In this document: in pieces, positions 42,936 through 52,494 of the stretch
Numbering within the stretch: the stretch's first letter is position 1
Layout of the letters: every line of letters starts with the position of its first letter
DNA from: Chitinophagaceae bacterium
GTDB taxonomy: Bacteria; Bacteroidota; Bacteroidia; Chitinophagales; Chitinophagaceae
Direction of reading: 5' to 3'
Length of the DNA stretch: 64,000 nt
Assembly (NCBI GenBank): GCA_023957755.1
Contig: JAMLGT010000010.1
Location: 116,925-180,924, forward strand
Notes under the pieces: generated by a model
The model's database searches: none
Told to the model about the DNA's origin: nothing
What the model saw: only the letters and a program-made list of their open reading frames with translations
Program-made: the position numbers and the translations under genes

Positions 42936-44114
42936 ATGAAAAAGAAATTACTTTCTGAAATATTAAACGAAACAGGCGAACTCAGAGAAAACTATTTTCA
43001 CTCCATAGCGCCCCCAATTATACAGGCAAGCAATTTTTCGTTCGATACTGTAGAGGAATTCAGGACGGCACTTCAAAATGAATCTGAAGCGGTTCTTTAT
43101 AGCAGGGGGAACAATCCAACTGTAGATATCCTAAGAAAAAAACTAGCCGCTCTCGACAATGCGGAAGACAGTCTGGTACTCAATAGTGGCGCAAGTGCCA
43201 TTTTCGCCTCGGTGGTTGCAAATGTTGCATCAGGCGATCATATTATCTCCGTAAGAAAACCATACGGTTGGGCGCAGCATCTATTTGAAAAATTTCTTCC
43301 CCGATTCGGTGTGAGCACCACTTATGTGGACGGTACCAATGTGAAAAACTTTGAAGAAGCCATACGCCCTGAGACAAAAATTATCTATCTGGAAAGCCCC
43401 AACAGCTGGACATTTGAGCTTCAGGATCTGAAAGCGGTAGCTGCACTCGCCAAAGACAAAGGAATCCTTACCATTTGCGACAACAGTTATTGCTCTCCTC
43501 TATATCAAAGGCCTATCGATTATGGCATTGACATCTCTTTTCAGAGTGCTACGAAATATCTCAACGGCCACAGTGATGTAGTAGCCGGCGTGATCTCCGG
43601 CACAAAGGAAATGATGCACAAGATTTTTAGCAGTGAATATATGACAGCAGGTCTGGGAATTACCCCCTTTCACGCCTGGCTGATGATTCGGGGCCTGCGT
43701 ACTCTGCCTCTCAGATTAAAGAAAAGTGCTGAGACAGCCAGGCTGATCGTGAGCTACCTGAAGACTCAATTAGAAGTGGAATCCATCGCGTACCCATTTG
43801 ACCCTCTTTTCCCTCAATACAGCCTGGCCAAAGCCCAGATGGAAGACACAGGAGGTCTCTTCAGTTTTGTGCTGAAAGCTGACTCCATCGAAAAGATAGA
43901 AAGGTTTTGTGAAGGTATGCAACATATACTGATGGCCGTTAGCTGGGGCGGATACGAGTCTCTGGTAATGCCGTCCATAGCGGGAAAACCCGGAAATACC
44001 ATAGACCTGAGCGATCCTGAACACCGAAGAATCAGGATGTATATTGGGATAGAAGAGCCGGAATATCTTATTGAAGATATTGCACGGGGCTTTGCTGCCA
44101 TGAAAAAAGCATAG
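42936..44114 (+). CDS. Cys/Met metabolism PLP-dependent enzyme
   Basis: A 392-residue fold-type I enzyme of the cystathionine gamma-synthase / gamma-lyase / methionine gamma-lyase family. YSRGNNPTVDILRKKLAALD (residues ~55-74) is the family front, followed by LNSGASAIFA, the PLP-contacting Asp in ICDNSY and the Schiff-base Lys in SATKYLNGHSD near 205. The substrate Arg is in the C-terminal HRRIRMYIG region. ATG at 42936 was chosen over an upstream extension that would overlap the permease. Which of the lyase or synthase activities it has cannot be told by eye. Confidence 0.88.
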   Translation: MKKKLLSEILNETGELRENYFHSIAPPIIQASNFSFDTVEEFRTALQNESEAVLYSRGNNPTVDILRKKLAALDNAEDSLVLNSGASAIFASVVANVASGDHIISVRKPYGWAQHLFEKFLPRFGVSTTYVDGTNVKNFEEAIRPETKIIYLESPNSWTFELQDLKAVAALAKDKGILTICDNSYCSPLYQRPIDYGIDISFQSATKYLNGHSDVVAGVISGTKEMMHKIFSSEYMTAGLGITPFHAWLMIRGLRTLPLRLKKSAETARLIVSYLKTQLEVESIAYPFDPLFPQYSLAKAQMEDTGGLFSFVLKADSIEKIERFCEGMQHILMAVSWGGYESLVMPSIAGKPGNTIDLSDPEHRRIRMYIGIEEPEYLIEDIARGFAAMKKA

Positions 44115-44257
44115 CTCTCATCTTTTCTCCTGGTGAATCATCCTGAGACTTTAATCATTTAGCACAATCCATAGCTAATATCTGTTAATCAGAAAAGTCG
44201 GGCCGGCATACCGCCTTTGTTTGGCATAATATTTTCGCAGAAAAAATCAAAAAAAAC

Positions 44258-45058
44258 ATGCAACGGTTAAAAGGTCAGACCGCACTGGTTACCGGTGGTA
44301 ACAGTGGAATAGGAAAAGGTATAGTAGAAGCCTTCGCCCGGGAAGGTGCTAATGTAGTTATCAATTATGTGGTACATGATGAGGTTACTACGCAAATGGT
44401 ACAACAGATTACTGTTAACGGAGGTAACGCAATCGGTTTCAAAGCAGATGTCAGTAACGAAGCAGAAGTACAGGAAATGTTTCGACAGGCAATCGCCCAT
44501 TATGGCACTATAGATATTCTGGTCAACAATGCAGGCCTGCAACGCGATGCACCTTTTACAGAGATGACTATAGCGCAATGGCAAACCGTGATGAACGTAA
44601 ACCTTACCGGATATTTTCTTTGTGCACGCGAGGCAGCAAAGGAATTTATTCACCGTGGTGTCGTACCTGAAAGGAGCAGTGCCGCAGGAAAAATAATTTG
44701 TATCAGCAGTGTACACGAGATGATACCGTGGGCCGGGCATGCAGATTACGCATCAAGTAAAGGAGGCATCAGTATGTTTATGAAAACTATTGCACAGGAA
44801 TTAGCCTCACAAAAAATAAGAGTAAACGGAATTGCACCCGGCGCCATCCAGACACCTATCAATAAATCTGACTGGGACAATGAAGCCTCACTCAAAAAAC
44901 TTTTGACACTCATCCCGTATGGCCGGATTGGTCAACCCGAAGATATCGGGAAAGCAGCAGTATGGCTTGCCAGTGACGAAAGCGATTATGTGACCGGTGC
45001 TACATTGTTTGTGGATGGCGGAATGACATTGTTTCCCGGATTTATCGCCAACGGGTAA
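44258..45058 (+). CDS. SDR-family oxidoreductase, glucose 1-dehydrogenase-like
   Basis: A 266-residue classical short-chain dehydrogenase. The cofactor loop is TGGNSGIGKG (residues 13-22), NNAG is near 90, the catalytic Ser is in ISSVHE near 150, and Tyr/Lys in YASSKGG near 167-171. The end GATLFVDGGMTL is typical of the bacterial glucose/3-oxoacyl dehydrogenase branch. Cofactor and substrate are uncertain. It stands alone with spacers of ~140 and ~170 bases. Confidence 0.88.
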   Translation: MQRLKGQTALVTGGNSGIGKGIVEAFAREGANVVINYVVHDEVTTQMVQQITVNGGNAIGFKADVSNEAEVQEMFRQAIAHYGTIDILVNNAGLQRDAPFTEMTIAQWQTVMNVNLTGYFLCAREAAKEFIHRGVVPERSSAAGKIICISSVHEMIPWAGHADYASSKGGISMFMKTIAQELASQKIRVNGIAPGAIQTPINKSDWDNEASLKKLLTLIPYGRIGQPEDIGKAAVWLASDESDYVTGATLFVDGGMTLFPGFIANG

Positions 45059-45201
45059 TGAATACCGCTATGCGGCTGACTTGAAAAAGAAAAAATCTGT
45101 TACTGTATAATGATGATCACTAATATTTAAGCTGAAAACCTAGTTTGGCTCTCTCTCAGAAAAGAATCCTGACCAAAGTTTCCGATTTTACTTTTTAGAA
45201 T

Positions 45202-45209
45202 TATATTTG
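45202..45209 (+). promoter_or_regulatory. -7 promoter box before the 53-residue gene
   Basis: TATATTTG is a perfect TAnnTTTG box 17 bases before the ATG at 45227; a partial GTTT/TTTC -33 box is at the right distance. Confidence 0.55.
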
Positions 45210-45226
45210 CTCAAATTATACCGCTC

Positions 45227-45388
45227 ATGGCTACTAACGTTGAAAGAGAATCAGTATCAAAGTATTGGGTAATTTTTGCGATCTCCGCAATTGTGCAACT
45301 TGTTTTCCTGATCTGGATCAGAGAATACTTCTGGGTGGTATTACCATTTGTGCTGACCTCCTTCTGCAAAGCAATACGGATCATCTAA
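45227..45388 (+). CDS. 53-residue putative membrane protein
   Basis: ATG at 45227 to TAA at 45386-45388 encodes MATNVERESVSKYWVIFAIS and 33 further residues, with one long hydrophobic segment (about residues 14-47: WVIFAISAIVQLVFLIWIRE, then WVVLPFVLTSFC). Either one long or two short helices are possible. A good promoter box stands just upstream and the preceding SDR gene ends 168 bases before, so the gene is likely expressed on its own. No family is recognised. Confidence 0.6.
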   Translation: MATNVERESVSKYWVIFAISAIVQLVFLIWIREYFWVVLPFVLTSFCKAIRII

Positions 45389-45479
45389 CCCGGACTTCCT
45401 CTTATTAATAAAGCAGGGAAAGTTAATCTTCAGCCTGCCGGATAATAATCACAACAAACTGTTGTCATCTTCAAATCTT

Positions 45480-45487
45480 TACCTTTG
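45480..45487 (+). promoter_or_regulatory. -7 promoter box before the amidase gene
   Basis: TACCTTTG ends five bases before the ATG at 45493, so the transcript would start at or next to the start codon. Confidence 0.5.
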
Positions 45488-45492
45488 AGGGT

Positions 45493-46287
45493 ATGGCATC
45501 ACAATCTTTGACTATATCATTAATCCAGTCTTCTCTTGTCTGGGAAGATGCGGAGGCCAACAGGGCACAATTTGAAGAAAAAATTGCAGGCATTACCGAA
45601 AATACCGAGTTGATTGTTTTGCCCGAGATGTTCACAACCGGATTCAGCATGAACCCGGAGATATTGGCCGAACCAATGGAAGGTGCCACAGCAGCATGGA
45701 TGAGGCGTGTATCTCAAAAGAAAAGAGCTGTAATCACAGGGAGTGTGATCATCAAAGAAAACGGGAAATATTACAACCGCCTGATATGGATGTTGCCCAA
45801 TGGCGAAATGGGCTATTACGACAAGAGGCATCTGTTTAGCTATGCCGATGAGCACAACCATTACGCGCCCGGAGAAAAAAAACTAACCGGCAGCCTCAAA
45901 GGATGGAAGATTAATTTGCAGGTTTGTTATGACCTGCGGTTTCCTGTATGGAACCGCCAGCCTCCTGAAAAAGAAAACCGGTACGACATCCTGATTAATG
46001 TAGCCAGTTGGCCCGATAAGAGGCGCTCTATGTGGCGGACACTGCTAACCGCACGAGCCATAGAAAACCAGTGTTTTGTAATCGGAGTAAACCGGGTGGG
46101 GACAGACGGTAACGGTCATGGATATGCGGGAGACAGCCTGATTATCGACCCACTGGGGAATGTGATTCAGGACTTAGGCAGCGAAGAAAAAATTTCAACC
46201 TACACCTTTCATAAGGAAGACCTGGAGCAGGTTCGTGCCCATTTTCCCTTTCTGGATGACGCAGACAAGTTTTTGATTTTGACATAA
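45493..46287 (+). CDS. Nitrilase-superfamily amidohydrolase (omega-amidase type)
   Basis: A 264-residue cytoplasmic hydrolase with the Glu-Lys-Cys triad: Glu in LPEMFTTGF near residue 44, Lys in YDKRHLFSYADE near 111 and Cys in VCYDLRFPVWNR near 148. DKRHLF and CYDLRFP are typical of the YafV/Nit2 omega-amidase branch, which hydrolyses the alpha-keto acids left after transamination of Gln or Asn (or of methionine-salvage substrates). It converges on menA with a 74-base spacer. Confidence 0.88.
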   Translation: MASQSLTISLIQSSLVWEDAEANRAQFEEKIAGITENTELIVLPEMFTTGFSMNPEILAEPMEGATAAWMRRVSQKKRAVITGSVIIKENGKYYNRLIWMLPNGEMGYYDKRHLFSYADEHNHYAPGEKKLTGSLKGWKINLQVCYDLRFPVWNRQPPEKENRYDILINVASWPDKRRSMWRTLLTARAIENQCFVIGVNRVGTDGNGHGYAGDSLIIDPLGNVIQDLGSEEKISTYTFHKEDLEQVRAHFPFLDDADKFLILT

Positions 46288-46361
46288 GTCAGGAAGGTGA
46301 CACCTGGCACTCTCGAAGTATAATTTTCTTTTTACAAACACCAGACATTTTATAAGTATCT

Positions 46362-47267
46362 CTACGCGATTACTAACCCTACTCCGAATAATATGGAAAA
46401 CAAAAGGGTGGTCAGCGCCAGATATTTCAACTCCGGATCCAGTGAGGTTACTTCCTTCGTTTTAAAGGCCACTATGGAACTTCTCAGAAAAAGAGGAACA
46501 GTGACCAGAAACAGCCATTTCCAGCCTGATGATGTGGCCGTAAGTGTGTAAACAATAGCACACACTATGCCTGCCAAAATAAGCGAAAAATGATACCACC
46601 TGGCACGCTCACTACCCATCTTTACCACAATTGTATGTTTGCCAAACAGCCGGTCATTTTCAATATCGCGCATATTATTCAGGTTCAACACTCCTGTGCT
46701 GAAAAAGCCTACAGCCATTGCCGGAAAAAATTCCTCCACACCGACATAATGCGTATGAAGAAAGAAAGTACCCAGCACGCCTACTAACCCAAAAAAGATA
46801 AACACTGCAATATCTCCCAAACCTGCATACCCGTATGGGCGTTTACCCATTGTATATTTCATTGCTGCTGCGATAGCAGCTAACCCAATCACAAGCATGA
46901 TCAACCCGTAAGACAACTTCAAACCTTCGGAAGCCACTACCAATAACGTAATTCCCGAGCAGAGCGACAGCAGGATACATACGACAATTGCTGCCTTCAT
47001 TTGTTTCAGGGTGATGGCTCCCGTCTGCAAACTCCGTTTGGGACCTGTCCTGTCCGGATTGTCCACCCCATGTAAGGTATCTCCATAATCGTTAGCCAGA
47101 TTGCTGAGTGTCTGCAAAAACAGAGTAGTCAGCGCAGCCAGAATAAAAATACTCCAATGAAAACTATTTCTGTATGCAGCCAAAAAACTACCCAGAATAA
47201 TTGTGGACAATGCAAGGGGCAATGTGCGCAAACGAAAAGTTACCAGCCAGGCCGAAACAGATGCCAT
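46362..47267 (-). CDS. menA: 1,4-dihydroxy-2-naphthoate polyprenyltransferase
   Basis: A 301-residue membrane prenyltransferase with eight to nine helices. The prenyl-diphosphate/Mg2+ motif NDYGDTLHGVDN is near residue 60, followed by GPKRSLQTG, and the second Asp-rich motif NNMRDIENDR is near 200. It attaches the isoprenoid tail to 1,4-dihydroxy-2-naphthoate, the membrane step of menaquinone synthesis. Last gene of the menF-menD-menB-menA operon; 9 bases after menB. Confidence 0.94.
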   Translation of the reverse strand: MASVSAWLVTFRLRTLPLALSTIILGSFLAAYRNSFHWSIFILAALTTLFLQTLSNLANDYGDTLHGVDNPDRTGPKRSLQTGAITLKQMKAAIVVCILLSLCSGITLLVVASEGLKLSYGLIMLVIGLAAIAAAMKYTMGKRPYGYAGLGDIAVFIFFGLVGVLGTFFLHTHYVGVEEFFPAMAVGFFSTGVLNLNNMRDIENDRLFGKHTIVVKMGSERARWYHFSLILAGIVCAIVYTLTATSSGWKWLFLVTVPLFLRSSIVAFKTKEVTSLDPELKYLALTTLLFSILFGVGLVIA

Positions 47268-47276
47268 CTTATTTAC

Positions 47277-48119
47277 TTATGGAAATTTGGGAAACTTATC
47301 AAAATCAGGATCTCTCTTTTCCAGAAAAGCATCCCGCCCTTCACGGGCTTCATCAGTCATATAAACCAATCGGGTGGCCTCTCCTGCATACACCTGTTGC
47401 CCTACCAGCCCGTCGTCAATCAGGTTCAGTGCAAACTTAGCCATCTTGATGGCTGTAGGGCTCTTCTTCAATATTTCCTGCGCCCACTCATAAGCAGTCT
47501 GCTCCAGTTCGGCATGGGGCACCACTGCATTCACCATTCCCATCTCATAGGCCTCCTGAGCTGAATAAGATTTTCCCAGAAAGAAAATTTCACGCGCACG
47601 TTTCTGGCCTACCTGACGCGCCAGATAGGCAGACCCAAAGCCACCATCTACACTCGCTACATTTACATCTGTCTGTTTGAAGATGGCGTGCTCCCTGCTT
47701 GCCAGCGTCAGGTCGCACACCACATGCAGGCTATGGCCTCCACCCACAGCCCATCCCGGCACTACCGCAATCACCACCTTATTCATAAAACGTATCTGCC
47801 TTTGTACATCGAGGATATTAAACCGGTTGATACCGTCACCACCTTTGTAACCTGTGTTGGAGCGCACACGCTGATCACCGCCCGAACAGAAAGCCCATCC
47901 GCCATCTTTAGGCGAAGGCCCTTCTCCACTGAGCAATACTACCCCAATAGATTGTGATTCGTGTGCTATAATCAATGCATCCAGGAGTTCTGAAACCGTT
48001 TCCGGACGGAAGGCATTGCGCACTTCAGGCCGATTAAATGCAATACGGGCCACACCCCCTGACTCTCTGAAGGTGATGTCCTGATATTCTTTAATGGTTT
48101 TCCAAGCTATTGGGTTCAT
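47277..48119 (-). CDS. menB: 1,4-dihydroxy-2-naphthoyl-CoA synthase
   Basis: A 280-residue crotonase-fold enzyme. Landmarks are ARIAFNRPEVRNAFRP near 30-45, the SGGDQR loop near 90, GWAVGGGHSLHVVCDL near 125-140 (oxyanion hole) and DVNVASVDGGFGSAYLAR near 160-175 with the catalytic Asp/Ser region typical of MenB. The start at 48119 (MNPIAWKTIKEY) fits the family and follows the menD stop by five bases; an upstream alternative start is less likely. Confidence 0.95.
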   Translation of the reverse strand: MNPIAWKTIKEYQDITFRESGGVARIAFNRPEVRNAFRPETVSELLDALIIAHESQSIGVVLLSGEGPSPKDGGWAFCSGGDQRVRSNTGYKGGDGINRFNILDVQRQIRFMNKVVIAVVPGWAVGGGHSLHVVCDLTLASREHAIFKQTDVNVASVDGGFGSAYLARQVGQKRAREIFFLGKSYSAQEAYEMGMVNAVVPHAELEQTAYEWAQEILKKSPTAIKMAKFALNLIDDGLVGQQVYAGEATRLVYMTDEAREGRDAFLEKRDPDFDKFPKFP

Positions 48120-48124
48120 ATCAA

Positions 48125-49819
48125 TCAGAATTTTTCTTTTAAAAATTTCCAATAATCAGCCAGCACTTCTGCATTCTTCTCAGACGGAGTAAAGATTTCC
48201 AGAATCGTTCGCACACCCTTTTCCGTGAAAAACAGGCCTAACGCTTCTTTCAGACTTTTCTCATCTCTTGCCGCAAGGTAATTCCAATTAAAAGAAGCTG
48301 CAAGATGGCTCACATCATTCTTCCGGGCTGTTTCAAGAAAAGGCGCCAATTCGTCTTCTGCTCCTTTGCCTGCTATAATCCTGAAAATACCACCTCCCCC
48401 ATTGTTAATCACAATTATCCTCAGATTCGATACTTGTTCATTATTCCACAATCCATTAATATCATACTGAAAAGCCACATCACCGGTTATCAGCAAAAAC
48501 TGTTTGTCCGGAGAAGCAGAAGCAGCTCCGACAGCCGTACTTGTACATCCGTCGATACCACTCGTACCCCGATTACTCCACGTGGAAGCAACTTTCTCAT
48601 TGTTTAATAGTTGAGCGTATCTGATAGGCGAGCTGTTGGCAATATGCAGGTGAATGCCTGCCGGCAGATGGGTGTAAATTTCATTGAATGCATAAAAATC
48701 ACTATAGGGCATTTCCGTGGCAAAGGCATGATGCAACTCCTCAATCCTCCGCGCACGTTGCTGCCATCTTTCAATGTAATCAGATGAAGGGGTGACAATA
48801 TGTGGAGCTAACTGCTCCAAAAATATCACCGGATCTGCAAAGACTGCATGTGTCAAAGACTGGTAGGTGTCTGTCATTGCATCAAAAGAGTCCACATTCC
48901 AATGCTGTGCCACTATTTGTTTTCTCAGAAAAGCCTTAACCCGTTTTGAAACAACCGCTCCCGCAGTGGTTATCAGGAGATCAGGAGCAAAGGCGGGCAG
49001 GTCTTCCTCTGGTAATGTCGTAATAACCCTGTCGATATTCTCTATAAAGTAACGGTTATGAACATTCGTAGTAGATTCTATCAAAACAATCGTATTGCTG
49101 AACGTCGCAAAACGATCCAATACCTTTTGTAATGAATTATGATCCTTATGCTGCCCAGCCAGAATCATCACCTTTTTACACTGTGAGAAGTACTTCGCAA
49201 ATTCAGCTAGTGTATCTTCCTCCACCTTCCTCTCCGTAACTACAGTTTTGAAAGTCGCGGGTGCATAGCCATCCACTTCTTCTGTTTGATACAACGGCTC
49301 TCTCAATGGCACATTAAAATGAACAGGCCCTCTGTCGATCTTAGTGGCGATATGCCAACCTTCACATACGGCCCTTACATTATTCCATGACTCATCAGGG
49401 TGACTGATTTCGCCGTGTAGCTCATAATCTTTTCGAATGAAGTTGGCAAACAGATGGTCTTGTCTTATCGTTTGTCCATCACCCTGATCGGTCCACTCTC
49501 TGGGGCGGTCTGCCGTAATTACAACCAATGGAATCCTCTGATAATATGCTTCAGAAATTGCGGGGCCAAAATTGATTGCTGCCGAGCCACTCGTACAAAC
49601 TACTGCTACAGGCTCCTGCAGTTCTATTGCCTTTCCCAGAGCAAAAAAAGCAGCACTCCTCTCATCACGGATAGAAGTGCAATGAAATGCGGGATGTTGA
49701 TTAAAAGAGATCACAAAAGGTACATTCCTGGAACCAGGACACAATACCACTTCCTTCAAACCCAGTGTAGCAAGGGTTGTTACTATTTCCTGAACCCCCT
49801 TCTTATCCGATAACTTCAT
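48125..49819 (-). CDS. menD: SEPHCHC synthase (2-succinyl-5-enolpyruvyl-6-hydroxy-3-cyclohexene-1-carboxylate synthase)
   Basis: A 564-residue thiamine-diphosphate enzyme that joins isochorismate and 2-oxoglutarate. The N-terminal domain has CPGSRNVPF near 25, RDERSAAFFALG near 50 with the catalytic Glu region, and TSGSAA near 75. The C-terminal cofactor domain has NRGTSGIDGCTSTAVG near 405 and GDVAFQYDINGLWNN near 435 (the GDx...N Mg2+/ThDP motif). Its ATG overlaps the end of menF by 17 bases. Confidence 0.95.
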   Translation of the reverse strand: MKLSDKKGVQEIVTTLATLGLKEVVLCPGSRNVPFVISFNQHPAFHCTSIRDERSAAFFALGKAIELQEPVAVVCTSGSAAINFGPAISEAYYQRIPLVVITADRPREWTDQGDGQTIRQDHLFANFIRKDYELHGEISHPDESWNNVRAVCEGWHIATKIDRGPVHFNVPLREPLYQTEEVDGYAPATFKTVVTERKVEEDTLAEFAKYFSQCKKVMILAGQHKDHNSLQKVLDRFATFSNTIVLIESTTNVHNRYFIENIDRVITTLPEEDLPAFAPDLLITTAGAVVSKRVKAFLRKQIVAQHWNVDSFDAMTDTYQSLTHAVFADPVIFLEQLAPHIVTPSSDYIERWQQRARRIEELHHAFATEMPYSDFYAFNEIYTHLPAGIHLHIANSSPIRYAQLLNNEKVASTWSNRGTSGIDGCTSTAVGAASASPDKQFLLITGDVAFQYDINGLWNNEQVSNLRIIVINNGGGGIFRIIAGKGAEDELAPFLETARKNDVSHLAASFNWNYLAARDEKSLKEALGLFFTEKGVRTILEIFTPSEKNAEVLADYWKFLKEKF

Positions 49820-50921
49820 GTTTGTATTCCTCCGCAGCCGGCTGCAACACGTCAGCCATTGTTTTACTTTTTGCTATTGTTTCGTTCCATTCCTCATCGG
49901 GATCCGAGCCTGCAGTAATTCCCCCGCCTACGTACACAGCGACTTTGTCGCTCCCTATTTGCATACACCTCAAATTAACATACACCGTCATATTGCCCAT
50001 CTCACTTTCTTCGCTGATAAAACCTGAATAATATGCCCTGTCATACCCCTCGGTCTGCTTTATCAGTTGCAGGCTTTCGTCCAGAGGAATTCCTCCCACA
50101 GCAGGTGTAGGATGCAGTGCTGCCAGCAGGCCTTCCGTATTCACCTTCTCATTGCCTTCAAAAACATAATCCGTACCCAGATGCGCCACGTGTGCCGCTT
50201 CTACAGTATGCGGACCCTCCTTTTTCCTGATCTTACAGTTATATTTTCTGAAAACATCCTCAATATGTGCCTCCACCATAGCCTGTTCATCGGTCTCCTT
50301 GGGTCTCCAGGTATATAAGCCATCTTCTTTACGAGGCTGTGTTCCTGCCAATGCCAGGGTGAAAAACACATCACCCTCTTTTCTGAATAATAATTCCGGT
50401 GTGGCGCCCATCCACATTCCACCCTTTTGATGATAAAAAAGATACGCAAGTGTTCCGGGATATCTGTTTACCAGCCTCTTAAATGTATCCGCAGGATAAA
50501 AATGAGTGGGCTTTTCAAGAATAATTACCCGCGAGAGTATGGCTTTTTGAACATTTCCGGATTCTATGGCCTTGAGATATTTCCTGATTTGTTGATTATA
50601 ACCCTCCCTGCCGATTTCTACCGGCAGATTTCCATAACTCAGGGGCGAATCGGGTAAAAAGTCAATCTGATCCAAAAGTTTCTGAATTTCTGAAGCCCCC
50701 CTGAGCCTCTTCAGCCCAAAAGGTGCTGCTGCTGAACCCCTGGCGAAAGGTGCAATCTTTAAATCTCCTCCCGACTTATCACATACCAATACCGGATCCA
50801 CAGCCACCCGAAGATGGTTTTCATGTGGAAAACGATACACACAGAAGGCCAAATTCTTAGAAAGCAAAGTCTTTACCAATGAAAGGATCAACTGCTCCAA
50901 ATCTGAAATTTTAATCTGCAA
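49803..50921 (-). CDS. menF: Isochorismate synthase, menaquinone type
   Basis: An approximately 370-residue chorismate-binding enzyme that isomerises chorismate to isochorismate. Landmarks are SRVIILEKPT near 130, GTLAYLFYHQKGGMWMGATP near 160-180, LALAGTQPRKE near 190, HPTPAVGGIP near 265 and the C-terminal GGGITAGSDPDEEW with the Mg2+ Glu. No ATG occurs near the front. The TTG at 50921 overlaps a perfect -7 box (TAATTTTG, 50926-50919 on this strand), so the true start is probably further in, for example TTG at 50900. First gene of the men operon. Confidence 0.92.
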   Translation of the reverse strand: MQIKISDLEQLILSLVKTLLSKNLAFCVYRFPHENHLRVAVDPVLVCDKSGGDLKIAPFARGSAAAPFGLKRLRGASEIQKLLDQIDFLPDSPLSYGNLPVEIGREGYNQQIRKYLKAIESGNVQKAILSRVIILEKPTHFYPADTFKRLVNRYPGTLAYLFYHQKGGMWMGATPELLFRKEGDVFFTLALAGTQPRKEDGLYTWRPKETDEQAMVEAHIEDVFRKYNCKIRKKEGPHTVEAAHVAHLGTDYVFEGNEKVNTEGLLAALHPTPAVGGIPLDESLQLIKQTEGYDRAYYSGFISEESEMGNMTVYVNLRCMQIGSDKVAVYVGGGITAGSDPDEEWNETIAKSKTMADVLQPAAEEYKHEVIG

Positions 50922-51035
50922 AATTAAGAAGATTAGACGGATGGCATCGAAAGGAAGGCTCCGGCCTTCCGTAGATTGTCAAATTCTTTTACATTTGCAA
51001 TCCTTTTGGCCTTCTTTCTAAAGAAGTCTTCAACT

Positions 51036-51110
51036 GGTCTCATAGTTCAAGGGATAGAATAGGAGTTTCCTAAACTCTAGATCCAGGTTCGAGTCCTGGT
51101 GAGACCACCA
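51036..51110 (+). tRNA. tRNA-Arg (anticodon CCT)
   Basis: Acceptor GGTCTCA/TGAGACC, U8-A9, anticodon stem GGAGT/ACTCT with loop TTCCTAA, T-arm CCAGG-TTCGAGT-CCTGG, discriminator A at 51107 and encoded CCA at 51108-51110. A TACATTTG box at 50990-50997 is a likely -7 element. The chromate transporter gene ends 20 bases beyond, on the opposite strand. Confidence 0.95.
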
Positions 51111-51130
51111 CCTTCTTTCCTCCATTTTCA

Positions 51131-52351
51131 TCAGTAAAAATACCCCAGAATCAGGCATGCCAGTACGATGTAAGGTGCCCGGATCTTTGTAAAAGACAAC
51201 AATCCAAAGGTGCCAATAATCACAACCAGATTCAATATACTTACCGTTCGCATATCCGTAATAGAAATATCCTTTAAGAGGAACAGGAAGGCGGCGCACA
51301 GAAACCCTACCACTACGGCATTGATTCCTTCAAGCGAACGATGAATTACAGCATAGCGTTTCAGATTGTACCATACGGGATAAAAAAACAACACCAGCAA
51401 CGCACTCGGCAGAAAAATAAAAACAGACCCGATAGCACATCCGATTATCTGCATCCATGTGCCCTGATCCCTTAAAACCATTCCTCCCATATAAGCAGAG
51501 ACCGAAAAAACAGGGCCGGGTATTGCACGAACCAGCCCCCAGCCTGTAAGATACTCTTCCGGAGTCATATAACGGGTCTTCTCCCTGATTACATACTGTT
51601 CATACATCAATGGCAGCAACACATCGCCGCCGCCAAATACCATACTCCCAAAGCGGTAGGTATTTTCTGTCAGATTATACACTTTCTTGTGTTCCCAATT
51701 CTGTTTACGTGCGTGTTCGCTCAGAAAACCTACTATCACAAAAATCAAAATGAACAACCAGATATTTGTCCAACGTATATGCTTAGGCTTTATATCATGT
51801 GTACGGGGAAAACGCTGCTTACTGAAATTGGTCACAATCCCTCCCAACACGATCAATATCGGGAATATCCATGCCCATTTAAAGAAAGTAAAAGTGACCA
51901 CCGTGGATAATACCAGGATTACAAAAGTGATCAGGTTGTTGACAGATGTATGATACATCTTTCTTGCGGCATACGCTACAAAACCTACCGCCATCGGTTG
52001 GACAAACCTGAAAAGATCCATACTGACATGATACTCGTCAAGATATATTACCAGAAAGGAGAACAAACCCATGAGGATACTTGCAGGTAACAGCCATATC
52101 AGCAGGGTAAGCACCGCCAGCGGCACACCTCCTCTCTTATATCCTATCAGGGTCACCGTCTGTGTGGAGGAAGCTCCCGGAAGCATCTGGCAAAAGGCAG
52201 TATATTCCATCAGCTCCTCCTCAGATACATCCTTCCGTCTTTCGACAAAAGTCTTAATCATCATACCCAGATGCCCCTGAGGCCCCCCAAAAGCAGAGAT
52301 TGTGTATAAGAATACAGCCTTCAGAAAAGGGATATGCCTTTTTAATATCAT
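51131..52351 (-). CDS. chrA: Chromate transporter, CHR family (two-domain)
   Basis: A 406-residue inner-membrane protein made of two homologous halves. The first half has [12 protein letters not shown] near 20-30 and [11 protein letters not shown] near 55-65; the second has [13 protein letters not shown] near 235 and [19 protein letters not shown] near 270-285. These FGGP/FGGG and PGP motifs define the CHR family, which exports chromate or, in some members, sulfate. The substrate is not proven and no chromate resistance partner is nearby. Confidence 0.9.
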   Translation of the reverse strand: MILKRHIPFLKAVFLYTISAFGGPQGHLGMMIKTFVERRKDVSEEELMEYTAFCQMLPGASSTQTVTLIGYKRGGVPLAVLTLLIWLLPASILMGLFSFLVIYLDEYHVSMDLFRFVQPMAVGFVAYAARKMYHTSVNNLITFVILVLSTVVTFTFFKWAWIFPILIVLGGIVTNFSKQRFPRTHDIKPKHIRWTNIWLFILIFVIVGFLSEHARKQNWEHKKVYNLTENTYRFGSMVFGGGDVLLPLMYEQYVIREKTRYMTPEEYLTGWGLVRAIPGPVFSVSAYMGGMVLRDQGTWMQIIGCAIGSVFIFLPSALLVLFFYPVWYNLKRYAVIHRSLEGINAVVVGFLCAAFLFLLKDISITDMRTVSILNLVVIIGTFGLLSFTKIRAPYIVLACLILGYFY

Positions 52352-52494
52352 TAAATTTGAATAGAGGTATTCAGTGTTTTTTGGTTACAGCTTTCAAAAC
52401 AGGGTATAGCTTATATAACCTCCGATCAGCGCAACCGGCATTGAAAGGTAAAAATAATTACTGAACAAATTCCTCTAACGGGTAAGATTCTTTC

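Noticed and set aside
48120..48152. N-terminal extension of menB from an upstream start
   Set aside because: It would overlap menD and adds residues absent from the family; MNPIAWKTI is the natural start.
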